This document shows positions 24,000 to 32,773 of a stretch of DNA of 33,250 bases, in pieces (positions within the stretch are counted from its first letter, which is position 1; the number at the start of each line of letters is the position of its first letter). Source of the DNA: Planctomycetota bacterium (lineage in GTDB: Bacteria > Planctomycetota > Planctomycetia > Pirellulales > Pirellulaceae); the NCBI GenBank assembly GCA_003671195.1, contig QWPJ01000059.1:1-33250 (forward strand). The letters are read 5' to 3'. The notes under the pieces were generated by a model. The model worked only from the letters and a program-made list of their open reading frames with translations. It ran no database searches and was not told the DNA's origin. Made by a program: the position numbers and the translations under genes.

Positions 24000-24717
24000 A
24001 TCTGAATTGGACCTAACGGAGACACTTTTGTTATTGGATTGCTTGAGAGGGGTGCAGTTTTGGATTAAAGATGCCAACGGGCGCTATCTACGTGTCAATC
24101 AGACGTTTCAATTGGACTACTCCCTAACGTCGATGGCAGAAGCGAATGGCAAGACAGACCACGATCTGTCCCCACCCTGGATTGCTGAAGCATTCAGAGC
24201 AGACGACTCGCTCGTGTTACGCGGTCAAAGAATCGTGAATCGAATTGAACTAATCAGCGGTTACGATCGCGTGCTCCGTTGGTATCAGACCAACAAGCTC
24301 CCCCTAAGAAATCATCGAGGGGATTTCGTGGCCACGGCGGGAATCGCGATACTTCTTCCCGATCTCAAGGGGCCATCGTTTCCTTTGCCACAATTGGCGC
24401 CGGCATTGGAGGTAATGCAGGATGAAACCAAGACTTCGCTTACCAATTCTGGGCTCGCAAAGCTGGTTGGTCTTTCCGTGAGCGCTTTCGAAAGGCAGTT
24501 CCGGCTGCATCTCCACACATCTCCTATGCAATTCCATCGCAAGCTACGACTAGCGAGAGCTGCGGCTTCATTAATTCAATCGCCAAACTCGATTGCCGAA
24601 ATCGCCCAACGATTTGGTTTTAGCGATCAGGCTCACCTGTCGCGCCAGTTTAAAGAAGTATATGGTTCGACGCCGAGTTCTTGGCGAGACAAACACTCCA
24701 AATCAAGACAGCCATAA
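23953..24717 (+). CDS. AraC-family regulator with N-terminal PAS-like domain
   Basis: This 254-residue protein has a PAS-like sensor (about 28-135: GVQFWIKDANGRYLRVNQTF, then DHDLSPPWIAEAFRADD and a YQTNKLPLRNHRGDFVATAG end). A C-terminal AraC double helix-turn-helix follows (about 155-245: GLAKLVGLSVSAFERQF and SIAEIAQRFGFSDQAHLSRQF, ending YGSTPSSWR). It is cytoplasmic and should bind DNA. The next gene, 115 bases on and in the same direction, is a large GH9 glycosidase, so control of the carbohydrate cluster is likely. PAS-AraC regulators are common next to sugar catabolic genes in planctomycetes; the ligand is unknown. Confidence 0.87.
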   Translation: MNAKRIPTKNDIARLISELDLTETLLLLDCLRGVQFWIKDANGRYLRVNQTFQLDYSLTSMAEANGKTDHDLSPPWIAEAFRADDSLVLRGQRIVNRIELISGYDRVLRWYQTNKLPLRNHRGDFVATAGIAILLPDLKGPSFPLPQLAPALEVMQDETKTSLTNSGLAKLVGLSVSAFERQFRLHLHTSPMQFHRKLRLARAAASLIQSPNSIAEIAQRFGFSDQAHLSRQFKEVYGSTPSSWRDKHSKSRQP

Positions 24718-24832
24718 ACGCCGCAATTATTCAAAAAACCTGGGTCTCTATTCAAGACAGGAAATAGCAAACTGGGCAAAATCATGCACTGTTGCGGTTA
24801 TGTCAGAAAACACCTCTTGAGAGCCCTCTTGA

Positions 24833-27800
24833 ATGATCAAGCTTTTCGAATCAATTCTGTTGTTTGCCGTGTTTTTTTTCTTCGCCCTGTCGAGTGATTT
24901 TGTTTACGCTTGGAACTCAACAGCAGAAATGCTTGAGGTTCCAGATACGAACGCAAGCGTTCGGCGATACAGTGACCACATCAAAGTTTGTCAAGTTGGC
25001 TACCTAGTCGACGAATCCAAAATCGCCATTCTGACAGCTGAACCTAAGGGGCAAGTGGTTGTTCGCAAATCGGACAACGATGAGAGTGTTGCGTCGCTTC
25101 CTGTGTCGGCTGAATCTTTGGATCCCGACACAGGTGACAATATACGGGTGATCGACCTGACAGAGGTTTCGAAGCCTGGCCGATATTACTTGGATGCGCC
25201 CGGCTTGGGTCGCAGTTTCGACTTCAGTGTGGGCAACGACGTTTTTACGCGTACCTTTCAATTGTCCATGCTTTTTTATACCGGACAACGCTGTGGCACG
25301 GCAGTGAGACTAGGAGGCGATTTTGCTAACTACCATCATGCGGAGTGCCATGTGACTGATGCACACTTCGATGCATCAACAGGTCGAGCGGGAAAAAAAT
25401 CACTTACCGGCGGCTGGCACGATGCAGGAGACTTTGGTCGCTACACCATAAACTCCGGTATCTCGATGGGCACACTTTTGTGGGCATATGAGTTGAACTC
25501 CGAAAAGCTGCGCAATGTTGAATTGATGATACCGGAGAAGACGGGCCCTCTACCGCACATGCTTGCGGAGATCCGCTGGAATATGGACTGGATGCTCAAG
25601 ATGCAGGACGAGAGTGGAGGCGTTTGGCACAAAGCAACTACCGCCAAGTTCCCTGGATCGTTGCTTCCCGAGTCAGATAACGCGAGGATGCTAATCGTCG
25701 GCAGCGGACATGATCCTTATTTAACAACACAAGCCACTGCAAATCTAGTTGCGGTTGCAGCAATCGCCGCTCGCGTCTATCGACCGTTTGATCCCAACTA
25801 CGCAGACCTTTGTCTGACCGCTGCTAGACGCGGATGGAAGTGGCTCGAATCGACGCCGGATAGCCATTTTCAAACCAACCCAAAAGGCATTGAAACGGGA
25901 GCTTATGAAGACAACGACGCCAACGATGAAAGGCTTTGGGCTGCTTCCGAATTGTTTCGGACTACTGGCGAAGCCAGCTACCATACATACTTCCTAAACA
26001 ACTATCGTCGCTCTCGCCCGATGTTCAATTCGGGTTTTCCACACGAGTGGAAGAACGTTCATGCTTTGGCTCTCTACGGCTATGCAATAGAAAGCCATCG
26101 GGATGTTGACGCGCAAGTTCAACAAGAAATCCGTCACGAGGCATTGAAGAATGCTGACGAGATCGTTGCTCGGGTCCTTCTGAATGGCTATCGAGTTCCC
26201 CTTACGACAGAGAACTACATCTGGGGTTCCAATGCTCTCGTAGCAAACTACGGCATGATTCTAAGACTCGCGAATCGGATTTCGCCGAAACCCGAGTATG
26301 CCAACACGGCACAAGATTCCCTCCACTATTTGTTTGGTAGAAACACGTTCAACACGAGCTACGTAACACACGTCGGCAGTCGATGGCCAATGAATCCTCA
26401 TCATCGCCCCAGCGAAGCGGACGATGTTCTTGAACCTTGGCCAGGCATGATGATCGGTGGTCCCAATGCTCAAGATGCGAAGGATAAAAGGCCTCCCGCT
26501 CGACAGTGGAACGATATCAAGCAGAGCTTCACAACCAACGAAGTCGCAATCAATTGGAATGCACCGCTCGTCTTCTTGCTCGCGGAAGCTATGCCAAATG
26601 TCGTCACAACCAGTGCAGCCGATTCCGGAGATCTAAACCTAGATCTGTCCAACCTGACAGCCTGGATCATCGACACGATGCATCTTGGGACAAAGCAAGT
26701 GGAGATAGCCTATGACGCTGCCGATCAATCGGCGGTGATCACTCCAACATGGTCGAAATCCGATCGCCAATCCTCCGACATCAATGTCCAAAATGTCGAC
26801 CATGGTCGACTACACCTTTACCAGCATATCGAGGCCAAAGACTGCACTCAGGCCGACAGCTTCTTCGAAATCAGGATGCCAAAGGAATATATTGACGAAG
26901 GAAAAATTGAACTCGTCTTTGCTCTCCAAGCAGGCGAGAAAGGTGACTACTTGTTCAATGGCCGAACCTTCACGATGAGCGAATTCGCCGACAACGATGG
27001 CGAGTTCAAAAAGCTGATCGTGCACGCATCGGACTACAACGAACCCTCGGATAAGCTTAGATCCATCGAACGAGTAACTTTCGTTTTAGAGCGCAAAGGA
27101 TCTGTCGTCTCTGCTCCGATAAAGATCAGGCAGATCTCGATGGACCTGAACACAGAGAAAATCATTCCTCTAGCCGCAGAGGTTCGCGTTAAAAATCCGA
27201 AATCGCATTATGAGTTCAACTATACGAATCAAGTCGAATTGGATGGTCTTCAAGTACGAGTTTCCAATGAGAGTATGGATATCACTCGACGCATCAATGG
27301 AACTCAAGACGGTGTCGAACTGACTCCACAATGGAAAGAAGGCCAAATTCCTAATGGCCATTCGGGAAACGTCGTGTTGGTTCAATCACTTGGTGGTGCC
27401 CCACACCATTTTGATCCCTTTGAAGTTGAGTACCTGCTTAAAGTCCCGAAGGCATATTTCGATGAGGGAAAACTTGATCTCTATCTCTTTGTCCAAGCCG
27501 GTGAAGCAGGGCGCTACCGATGGAGTGGAACGCAAAGACCGCTCGCGTCATTCGCTGAAAACGCGGGGCAGGATATCGTCCTGAAAATGTCGGAAGAGGA
27601 TTTTCGGACACAGGGTAAGAAACGCAATCAAATTGAAATGGTCGGCATTCAATTCAATCGCAATGGATCCTCGGTCACAGAACCAATCGTGCTAAAGCGA
27701 ATAAAGGTCAAGTTACCCAACGACATCGTTACTGCAAAGATGCCCAAGAAGGAAAACGAAACGGGTATCAAATCAGAGCCTACCTTTGTATGGAAATCTG

Positions 27801-28933
27801 ATTGCCGCGACGAAAATTCCTTTGTTAATTCAACGCATCCCACCCTTCCTGGTCACTACGACTACGTCGCCGACCCGGCAGGTAAAGCCACCGTGTTTCG
27901 AGGGCGTTTGACGGATGCCTTCAAGGTAGATGATCCAGAATCAGTACACCTTCATCCTGACATCTACTTTGATCAATTTCACCACGGCAGTTTCACCGTT
28001 AGCTTTGACGTTTGGGTTGCTGACCTGGTACCGAATGCACTCGGCCCCTATCGAGAAAAGCCTTGGCTGAATGTATTGACTGTTTTTGATCGAACCACAC
28101 GGACAGGCGATGGTCGCTTCGAACCATCAGTGATGACGAACTTGGTAGGCGAACCGGGTTCCTACTATTTGCAGACCTATTCCTTATCGCCTCAAGATGG
28201 CGGAACTTTTTTCGAAAAGGATGCGAATGCCCCGATATTCCCTACACAACAATGGGTATCCATAAAAGTCGACGTCGATGTACAGTCAGAATTGGTTCGC
28301 ACTTATCAAAACGGGAAACTGGTTTCAGAGGGTCCCTACAAGAGTCGTCCAGGTATTGCCGGTGCCCATATGGGTTTGTATACCAACCGGCTCATCACTC
28401 AAGCGACCGTTTACAACCGAGCTTGTGAAATCTCCGTTCGTCCCATCGTTCCATCGCAACCGACTAGCGACACTATCGATGAAATGATGGTCAATGGCGA
28501 TTTCACTGATGGGATTGCAGAGTGGCAGATCGAGCAGCAGAACGGAGTAAAAGCCTCAGCGGCTGTCGTACCAGACGGTCCGAATGGCCAGTCGGCGATG
28601 CGTCTAGATGTGGAAGCAGTAGCAGACGAGCCCTGGCGATTGCAGCTCTATCAAAACAAGATCGCAATCCAAGAAGGCAAATCATACACCTTAACATTTT
28701 GGTGCAAATCAAATCGCTCCGGTAGTATCAAAACGATTTGCATGCAGGACCACGACCCGTGGGAGCACTCGACGGAAAAGGAGCTCTCCCTTTCCACGGA
28801 ATGGCAGAAGGAGGAGTTTACTTTTAGTGGTCCATGGAATGACGAGAATGCCCGCATCACATTTACCAACCTTGCAACCGACGAAGGGCGGATTTACTGG
28901 TTCGCCAATTGTTCGCTGCAAGTAAGTGAATGA
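24833..28933 (+). CDS. Multidomain glycoside hydrolase family 9 (cellulase-like) enzyme
   Basis: This 1366-residue exported protein begins with a signal peptide (LFAVFFFFALSSDFVYA). A CelD-type Ig-like domain (about 48-145, VCQVGYLVDESKIA) leads to a GH9 catalytic domain (about 150-595). The latter has GGWHDAGDFGRY (Asp197, Asp200 as base/nucleophile), PHHRPSEAD (near 522) and NEVAINWNAPL (acid Glu570). Then come two related beta-sandwich modules (about 625-770 and 790-963) sharing FxxRMPKEYIDEGKIELVF / LLKVPKAYFDEGKLDLYLF and QAGExGxYxxxG. A LamG-like domain (about 985-1197) and a CBM4/9-like module (about 1218-1366, NGDFTDGIAEWQIE) complete it. It should cut beta-1,4-glucan or related polymers outside the cytoplasm. 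No dockerin or sortase tail is seen. Substrate not determinable. Confidence 0.9.
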   Translation: MIKLFESILLFAVFFFFALSSDFVYAWNSTAEMLEVPDTNASVRRYSDHIKVCQVGYLVDESKIAILTAEPKGQVVVRKSDNDESVASLPVSAESLDPDTGDNIRVIDLTEVSKPGRYYLDAPGLGRSFDFSVGNDVFTRTFQLSMLFYTGQRCGTAVRLGGDFANYHHAECHVTDAHFDASTGRAGKKSLTGGWHDAGDFGRYTINSGISMGTLLWAYELNSEKLRNVELMIPEKTGPLPHMLAEIRWNMDWMLKMQDESGGVWHKATTAKFPGSLLPESDNARMLIVGSGHDPYLTTQATANLVAVAAIAARVYRPFDPNYADLCLTAARRGWKWLESTPDSHFQTNPKGIETGAYEDNDANDERLWAASELFRTTGEASYHTYFLNNYRRSRPMFNSGFPHEWKNVHALALYGYAIESHRDVDAQVQQEIRHEALKNADEIVARVLLNGYRVPLTTENYIWGSNALVANYGMILRLANRISPKPEYANTAQDSLHYLFGRNTFNTSYVTHVGSRWPMNPHHRPSEADDVLEPWPGMMIGGPNAQDAKDKRPPARQWNDIKQSFTTNEVAINWNAPLVFLLAEAMPNVVTTSAADSGDLNLDLSNLTAWIIDTMHLGTKQVEIAYDAADQSAVITPTWSKSDRQSSDINVQNVDHGRLHLYQHIEAKDCTQADSFFEIRMPKEYIDEGKIELVFALQAGEKGDYLFNGRTFTMSEFADNDGEFKKLIVHASDYNEPSDKLRSIERVTFVLERKGSVVSAPIKIRQISMDLNTEKIIPLAAEVRVKNPKSHYEFNYTNQVELDGLQVRVSNESMDITRRINGTQDGVELTPQWKEGQIPNGHSGNVVLVQSLGGAPHHFDPFEVEYLLKVPKAYFDEGKLDLYLFVQAGEAGRYRWSGTQRPLASFAENAGQDIVLKMSEEDFRTQGKKRNQIEMVGIQFNRNGSSVTEPIVLKRIKVKLPNDIVTAKMPKKENETGIKSEPTFVWKSDCRDENSFVNSTHPTLPGHYDYVADPAGKATVFRGRLTDAFKVDDPESVHLHPDIYFDQFHHGSFTVSFDVWVADLVPNALGPYREKPWLNVLTVFDRTTRTGDGRFEPSVMTNLVGEPGSYYLQTYSLSPQDGGTFFEKDANAPIFPTQQWVSIKVDVDVQSELVRTYQNGKLVSEGPYKSRPGIAGAHMGLYTNRLITQATVYNRACEISVRPIVPSQPTSDTIDEMMVNGDFTDGIAEWQIEQQNGVKASAAVVPDGPNGQSAMRLDVEAVADEPWRLQLYQNKIAIQEGKSYTLTFWCKSNRSGSIKTICMQDHDPWEHSTEKELSLSTEWQKEEFTFSGPWNDENARITFTNLATDEGRIYWFANCSLQVSE

Positions 28934-28936
28934 ACT

Positions 28937-28959
28937 CCGAATTGCTACTTCGCAATCGG
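28937..28959 (+). terminator. Weak hairpin after the GH9 gene
   Basis: CCGAATTGC and GCAATCGG pair with one bulged A and a six-base loop, starting three bases after the GH9 stop codon. There is no T-run directly after, so termination is uncertain. Confidence 0.3.
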
Positions 28960-29065
28960 AACGTCGGCGTTTCATGGCAAGAGCAAGTGAACTCGCATTT
29001 TCAAATCGCTTTTTAAACTACACACAAATCACATTAACTATCGATTCACGGCGTGAGGAATTCGA

Positions 29066-30523
29066 ATGTCAACGAAGAACTTTGATCAACCAGATACGTT
29101 AGGGAACATTCAGCGGGATTTGCGACGCTCGTCGAGGCGTCGGTTCATGAATGCAGCGTGCGTTACCGCAGCAACATTGGTTTCTGCACCATACATTGCC
29201 CCAGCTTGCGCGCTCGGGGGGCGGCATGGATCCGCAAACGACCGAATCCGCGTCGGGGCAATTGGCACCAGCATATACGTCGACCGGTACACCGGTGGTG
29301 GCAACCATCCAGGGCGTGGCGCACTTGTCGGGCATCTCGCAGGAGAGTTAGGCAACATGGTAGCGGTCGCGGACGTGAATCGACTCAATGCAGATTTTTT
29401 TGCCGAACGATATAACGGAAACTGCAAGATTTACAACGACTACCTTGAGCTCATCGCTCGGCAAGACATCGATGCGGTCACGATTGGAACGCCCGATCAC
29501 TGGCACGCCAAGATTGCGATCGATGCGATGCGGGCCGGCAAGCATGTTTACTGCGAAAAACCGCTTGCACTGACCATCCGCGAAGGGCAACAGATTTGTA
29601 AAGTTGCCATGGAGACTGGCAAGGTTTTTCAAGTCGGAACGCAACAACGAAGTGAGTTCGCACAAGTCTTCCTGAAGGCGGTTGCTATTGCACAGAGTGG
29701 TATACTCGGAGACAAGCTTCATTGCCTGATTGGAATTGGAAAGGGTGAAAAAGGAGGACCATTCCAGAATATGCCAACACCTGAACATATCGATTGGGAT
29801 CGTTGGCTAGGGCAAGCTCCGGCTGTATCTTATTGCCCACAACGAGGTGATTTCGACTACCGATGGTGGCTTGAATACGGTGGAGGACAAGTTACAGATT
29901 GGGGGGCACATCATGGCGATATTGCGTTATGGGCGTTAGGAATGTCAGGCTCTGGACCGACTACCATCGAGGGAAAAGGCGACTTCGGACAGGTCGAAAA
30001 CGGATTCAACTCTGCCTATGAATTCGATTGCAAGTTTGAGTTTGAAGGGGGACATACAGCTCGTCTCTACTCGGGAAATAACGAGCTGATCATCAGCGGG
30101 GACAAAGGCAAAATCCGAGTCAATCGCGGTGGATTAACTGGCAAGCCAGCTGAAGAATTGGGTGTAGCCCACAAGATTAGCAAGAACGACTGGGGTAACG
30201 ATGCCGCTCCTAAAGATGGCCCACAAGGAGGCAACGGTCCTCAGTGGCTCCAGGATGCCATCGACAAACTCTATCACGGCAAGAAACCAGGCAATCACAT
30301 GGGCAACTTCTTTGACTGCATACGCGACGGTGGTACTCCTGTTAGCGACGTCGAATCGCAGCACCGCAGCGCCAGCTTCTGTCATCTCGCAAATATTGCT
30401 ATGCAACTAAAGCGCAAACTGAGCTGGAATCCCAAGCTAGAGTCTTTTGTGAACGACCCGGAAGCCAATGCGATGGTAAGTCGCAAGCAACGCGAGAAGT
30501 ACAAAATTGATGTAGAAGTTTAG
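29066..30523 (+). CDS. Tat-exported Gfo/Idh/MocA-family oxidoreductase
   Basis: This 485-residue protein begins with a twin-arginine signal (SRRRFMNAA at about 23-31, hydrophobic run, ACALGG near 50). The NAD(P)-binding Rossmann domain follows (IRVGAIGTS, VAVADVN, TPDHWHAKIAIDAM). The family motif YCEKPLAL precedes the C-terminal substrate domain, which contains WWLEYGGGQVTDWGAHHGDIALWALG, typical of planctomycete members. Export in folded form with cofactor bound suggests sugar oxidation or reduction in the periplasm-like space. A GAGG ribosome site lies before the ATG. It follows the GH9 gene by 132 bases and probably acts on the released sugar; the substrate is unknown. The usual glycine-rich loop GxGxxG appears here as GAIGTS. 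Confidence 0.9.
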   Translation: MSTKNFDQPDTLGNIQRDLRRSSRRRFMNAACVTAATLVSAPYIAPACALGGRHGSANDRIRVGAIGTSIYVDRYTGGGNHPGRGALVGHLAGELGNMVAVADVNRLNADFFAERYNGNCKIYNDYLELIARQDIDAVTIGTPDHWHAKIAIDAMRAGKHVYCEKPLALTIREGQQICKVAMETGKVFQVGTQQRSEFAQVFLKAVAIAQSGILGDKLHCLIGIGKGEKGGPFQNMPTPEHIDWDRWLGQAPAVSYCPQRGDFDYRWWLEYGGGQVTDWGAHHGDIALWALGMSGSGPTTIEGKGDFGQVENGFNSAYEFDCKFEFEGGHTARLYSGNNELIISGDKGKIRVNRGGLTGKPAEELGVAHKISKNDWGNDAAPKDGPQGGNGPQWLQDAIDKLYHGKKPGNHMGNFFDCIRDGGTPVSDVESQHRSASFCHLANIAMQLKRKLSWNPKLESFVNDPEANAMVSRKQREKYKIDVEV

Positions 30524-30597
30524 TTTTCTTTTGCCAACTCGTAGACTGTCACATCACATTTGCACATCAAAATCCAACCGCAAAACAAGGTTAATAA

Positions 30598-31263
30598 ATG
30601 ACTGTACCGGGATCATCAAAAGTTTGTGTCGAATCTGAGGTCACAAGCAAGCTGACATTGGGCTTCGACCATTGTGACATCGGCACACCTCACATTTTGG
30701 GGTCGGCAGTGCTGGTCGATTCCGGTTGGGATGTCGTCGCAGGTGGCGTGGACATTTGGGAAACCAAGGACCAATTTCATTTCGTATCTAAAGTCATTAC
30801 TGGAGACTTTGATGTCGCAGTTCGCGTAGCGAGTTTCACTCCTGCTCACTTGTACTCCAAGGCTGGATTGATGATTCGCGAGACGTTGACTGCAGAAAGC
30901 GCTCATTTGATGCTCGTTGTTTTTGCTGACAATCAACCTCGCAACAACAATCTCGGAGCTTACGAGATGCAGTACCGGGCGACAGATGGAGTCAATTGCC
31001 GAGCAATCTATCCAGCTGTCTTGCCGCCGGCTACACCTGAGTTTCCAGCTACGTATCCAAATACGTGGCTCCGCGTAGTGCGTCGCGACAATCTTTTTAC
31101 GGCATTTGGCTCCAATGATGGTAAATCATGGAGGCTATACGCTCAACACGAAATGCCCTTGAGCAAGTCCGTATCGGTCGGCCCTGCTTTAACGTCTCAC
31201 GATGCAGAGCATGAGTCGAGGGCTGCCTTTCGAGACTATACCGAATTCAACCCCAAGGTTTAA
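30598..31263 (+). CDS. DUF1349-family concanavalin-like protein
   Basis: This 221-residue protein has the DUF1349 signature: FVSKVITGDFDVAVRVASFTP, then YSKAGLMIRE and a later GSNDGKSWRLY, with many beta strands typical of a jelly-roll fold. Such domains usually bind or act on sugars. There is no signal peptide, so unlike the GH9 enzyme it appears cytoplasmic; an undetected leader is not supported by the sequence upstream. AAGG lies ten bases before the ATG. It sits between the oxidoreductase and the aldo/keto reductase with gaps of 74 and 5 bases, and is likely cotranscribed with the latter. Confidence 0.78.
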   Translation: MTVPGSSKVCVESEVTSKLTLGFDHCDIGTPHILGSAVLVDSGWDVVAGGVDIWETKDQFHFVSKVITGDFDVAVRVASFTPAHLYSKAGLMIRETLTAESAHLMLVVFADNQPRNNNLGAYEMQYRATDGVNCRAIYPAVLPPATPEFPATYPNTWLRVVRRDNLFTAFGSNDGKSWRLYAQHEMPLSKSVSVGPALTSHDAEHESRAAFRDYTEFNPKV

Positions 31264-31268
31264 CAACG

Positions 31269-32174
31269 ATGAAACGTCTAAAGATATCTGCAAACGGTCC
31301 AGTTCTCTCTCGAATGGTGTACGGTACCTGGAGAATCTTGGATACCAATCCAACGGTACAAGAAATCAATCGCCGGATACACGAGTGTTTGGCGGTTGGC
31401 ATCACTACGATCGATACGGCTGAGATCTACGGACTATACGAGGTTGAAGAACAGCTTGGCGCTGCAATTGCTTTGTCACCCGGTTTGCGAAACAAAATCG
31501 AAATCGTGACGAAGGCCGGTATTTACGTCCCATGTTCCAGTCATCCAGAATGGAAAACGGCGCATTACAACGCCACAGAAAAGCAGCTTCGAGCGAGCCT
31601 TGAGAAATCGCTTCGTTTACTCGGCACTGATCATGTCGAACTCTTTCTTGTTCATCGACCCGACTGGCTAACGCGAGCAGAGGACACAGCGAGGGGGCTG
31701 AATGGCCTATTGAGTTCGGATCGCATTTTGTCGGCAGGCGTTTCAAACTACACCACCTCTCAGTTTGAGCTACTGAATTCGCATATGGATCAGCCACTTG
31801 TCACGAATCAGATCGAATTTCATCTTCTGCATTCAGACCCGATTACCGATGGGACGTTGAATCAGTGCGAAAAGCAGGAAGTGCTACCAATGGCATGGAG
31901 TCCATTGGCAGGAGGAAGAATATTTGATTCTGGAAATCCGGCTGCAGTCAGACTAGAGATTGCGGCCAAGGAAATGTCCGCTCGCTACAGCGACGCTTCC
32001 TTGGAGCAGTTGGCATACGCATGGATCCTCGCCCATCCTAGCTGTCCTTTACCAGTGATTGGAACGAACAAAGTAGAGCGTCTTGAGACTGCGGCAAAAG
32101 CTCTAGAAATCGAATTACATCGAGAGGACTGGTATGCGCTTTGGGAAGCCTCGCACGGTCACAAAATTCCTTGA
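31269..32174 (+). CDS. Aldo/keto reductase (YdhF-like)
   Basis: This 301-residue TIM-barrel enzyme has the catalytic tetrad in place: Asp49 and Tyr54 (DTAEIYG), Lys82 (TKAG) and His129 (LVHRPD). The NADPH-binding end reads LPVIGTNKVERLETAAKAL. It should reduce an aldehyde or ketone, possibly a sugar or a keto-sugar made by the Gfo/Idh/MocA enzyme, using NADPH in the cytoplasm. It is five bases after the DUF1349 gene. The layout RMVYGTWR at the start and SPLAGGRIF matches the YdhF branch. The substrate is not known. Confidence 0.9.
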   Translation: MKRLKISANGPVLSRMVYGTWRILDTNPTVQEINRRIHECLAVGITTIDTAEIYGLYEVEEQLGAAIALSPGLRNKIEIVTKAGIYVPCSSHPEWKTAHYNATEKQLRASLEKSLRLLGTDHVELFLVHRPDWLTRAEDTARGLNGLLSSDRILSAGVSNYTTSQFELLNSHMDQPLVTNQIEFHLLHSDPITDGTLNQCEKQEVLPMAWSPLAGGRIFDSGNPAAVRLEIAAKEMSARYSDASLEQLAYAWILAHPSCPLPVIGTNKVERLETAAKALEIELHREDWYALWEASHGHKIP

Positions 32175-32440
32175 CAAGCGACGCCTCACGTGGCAGAGGC
32201 TTCGCCCGAAGACCCCGCGATCGAGAAAGTTGTGGATCGGTTCGGTTGGCCTGAAGCAATTGGCGATGTGTTCCAGCGGAAGCAACATCCGGAAATTTGG
32301 GCTACGGTGAGAAAGGCGAGAGCGCGGCAAACTGAGACAGAAAAATCAAAGCACCCAAACCACTGTGTTTTTCAGCGATCAAGTCGCCGAAAAAGAAAGC
32401 CTCTCAATCCGCAATCTGGCGTATAGCCAGAAGTTCGTAG
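32175..32440. other. Region without a supported gene; weak open frame
   Basis: A plus-strand frame from a GTG at 32190 to 32426 has a fairly protein-like first half (VVDRFGWPEAIGDVFQRKQH) but no recognisable domain, no ribosome site and a low-complexity basic end. The missing first half of the macro-domain gene that follows is not found here in any frame I checked. Confidence 0.3.
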
Positions 32441-32761
32441 AATGAGACAAGTACGGCAAAAGGCTCGCGAGACAAGCTCGGTAGCCTTTCGACAGCCACA
32501 GTTGAACGAAGCGGGCGCAAACCTACCGTCGTAAATGCATATACGCAGTTTCACTGGCGAGGGCGAGGCACGTTGGCTGATTACGATGCGATCCGAAAAG
32601 TTATGCGATTGATCAAAATTGAGTCTACTGGACAACGCATCGGCTATCCTAAAATCGGGGCGGGTCTTGCTGGTGGTGACTGGGAAATCATTGCAGCCAT
32701 TATTGAGGAAAAAATGGCCGGTGAAGATCACACGCTCGTTGAATACTCGCCAACACCGTAG
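32441..32761 (+). pseudogene. C-terminal half of a macro-domain (ADP-ribose-binding) protein
   Basis: The frame gives KGSRDKLGSLSTATV, then VVNAYTQFHWRGRGTLADYD, then RIGYPKIGAGLAGGDW and GEDHTLVEY. These are the later strands of a macro domain, including the second ADP-ribose phosphate loop (IGAGLAGGDW). The first half, with the family's GCN...GxGIA loop, is missing: a stop (TAG, 32438-32440) comes directly before, and no other frame upstream supplies it. The only internal start is TTG at 32573, which would give 62 residues and lack ligand-binding parts. So this is a truncated gene, probably cut by a deletion. It lies 12 bases before a putative immunity gene, with which it may have moved. 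Confidence 0.65.
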
Positions 32762-32773
32762 CGAGGTTTCCAA

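Noticed and set aside
32190..32426. 78-residue plus-strand frame from GTG
   Set aside because: The first half looks partly coding, but there is no domain, no ribosome site and a low-complexity end; described only as an intergenic note.
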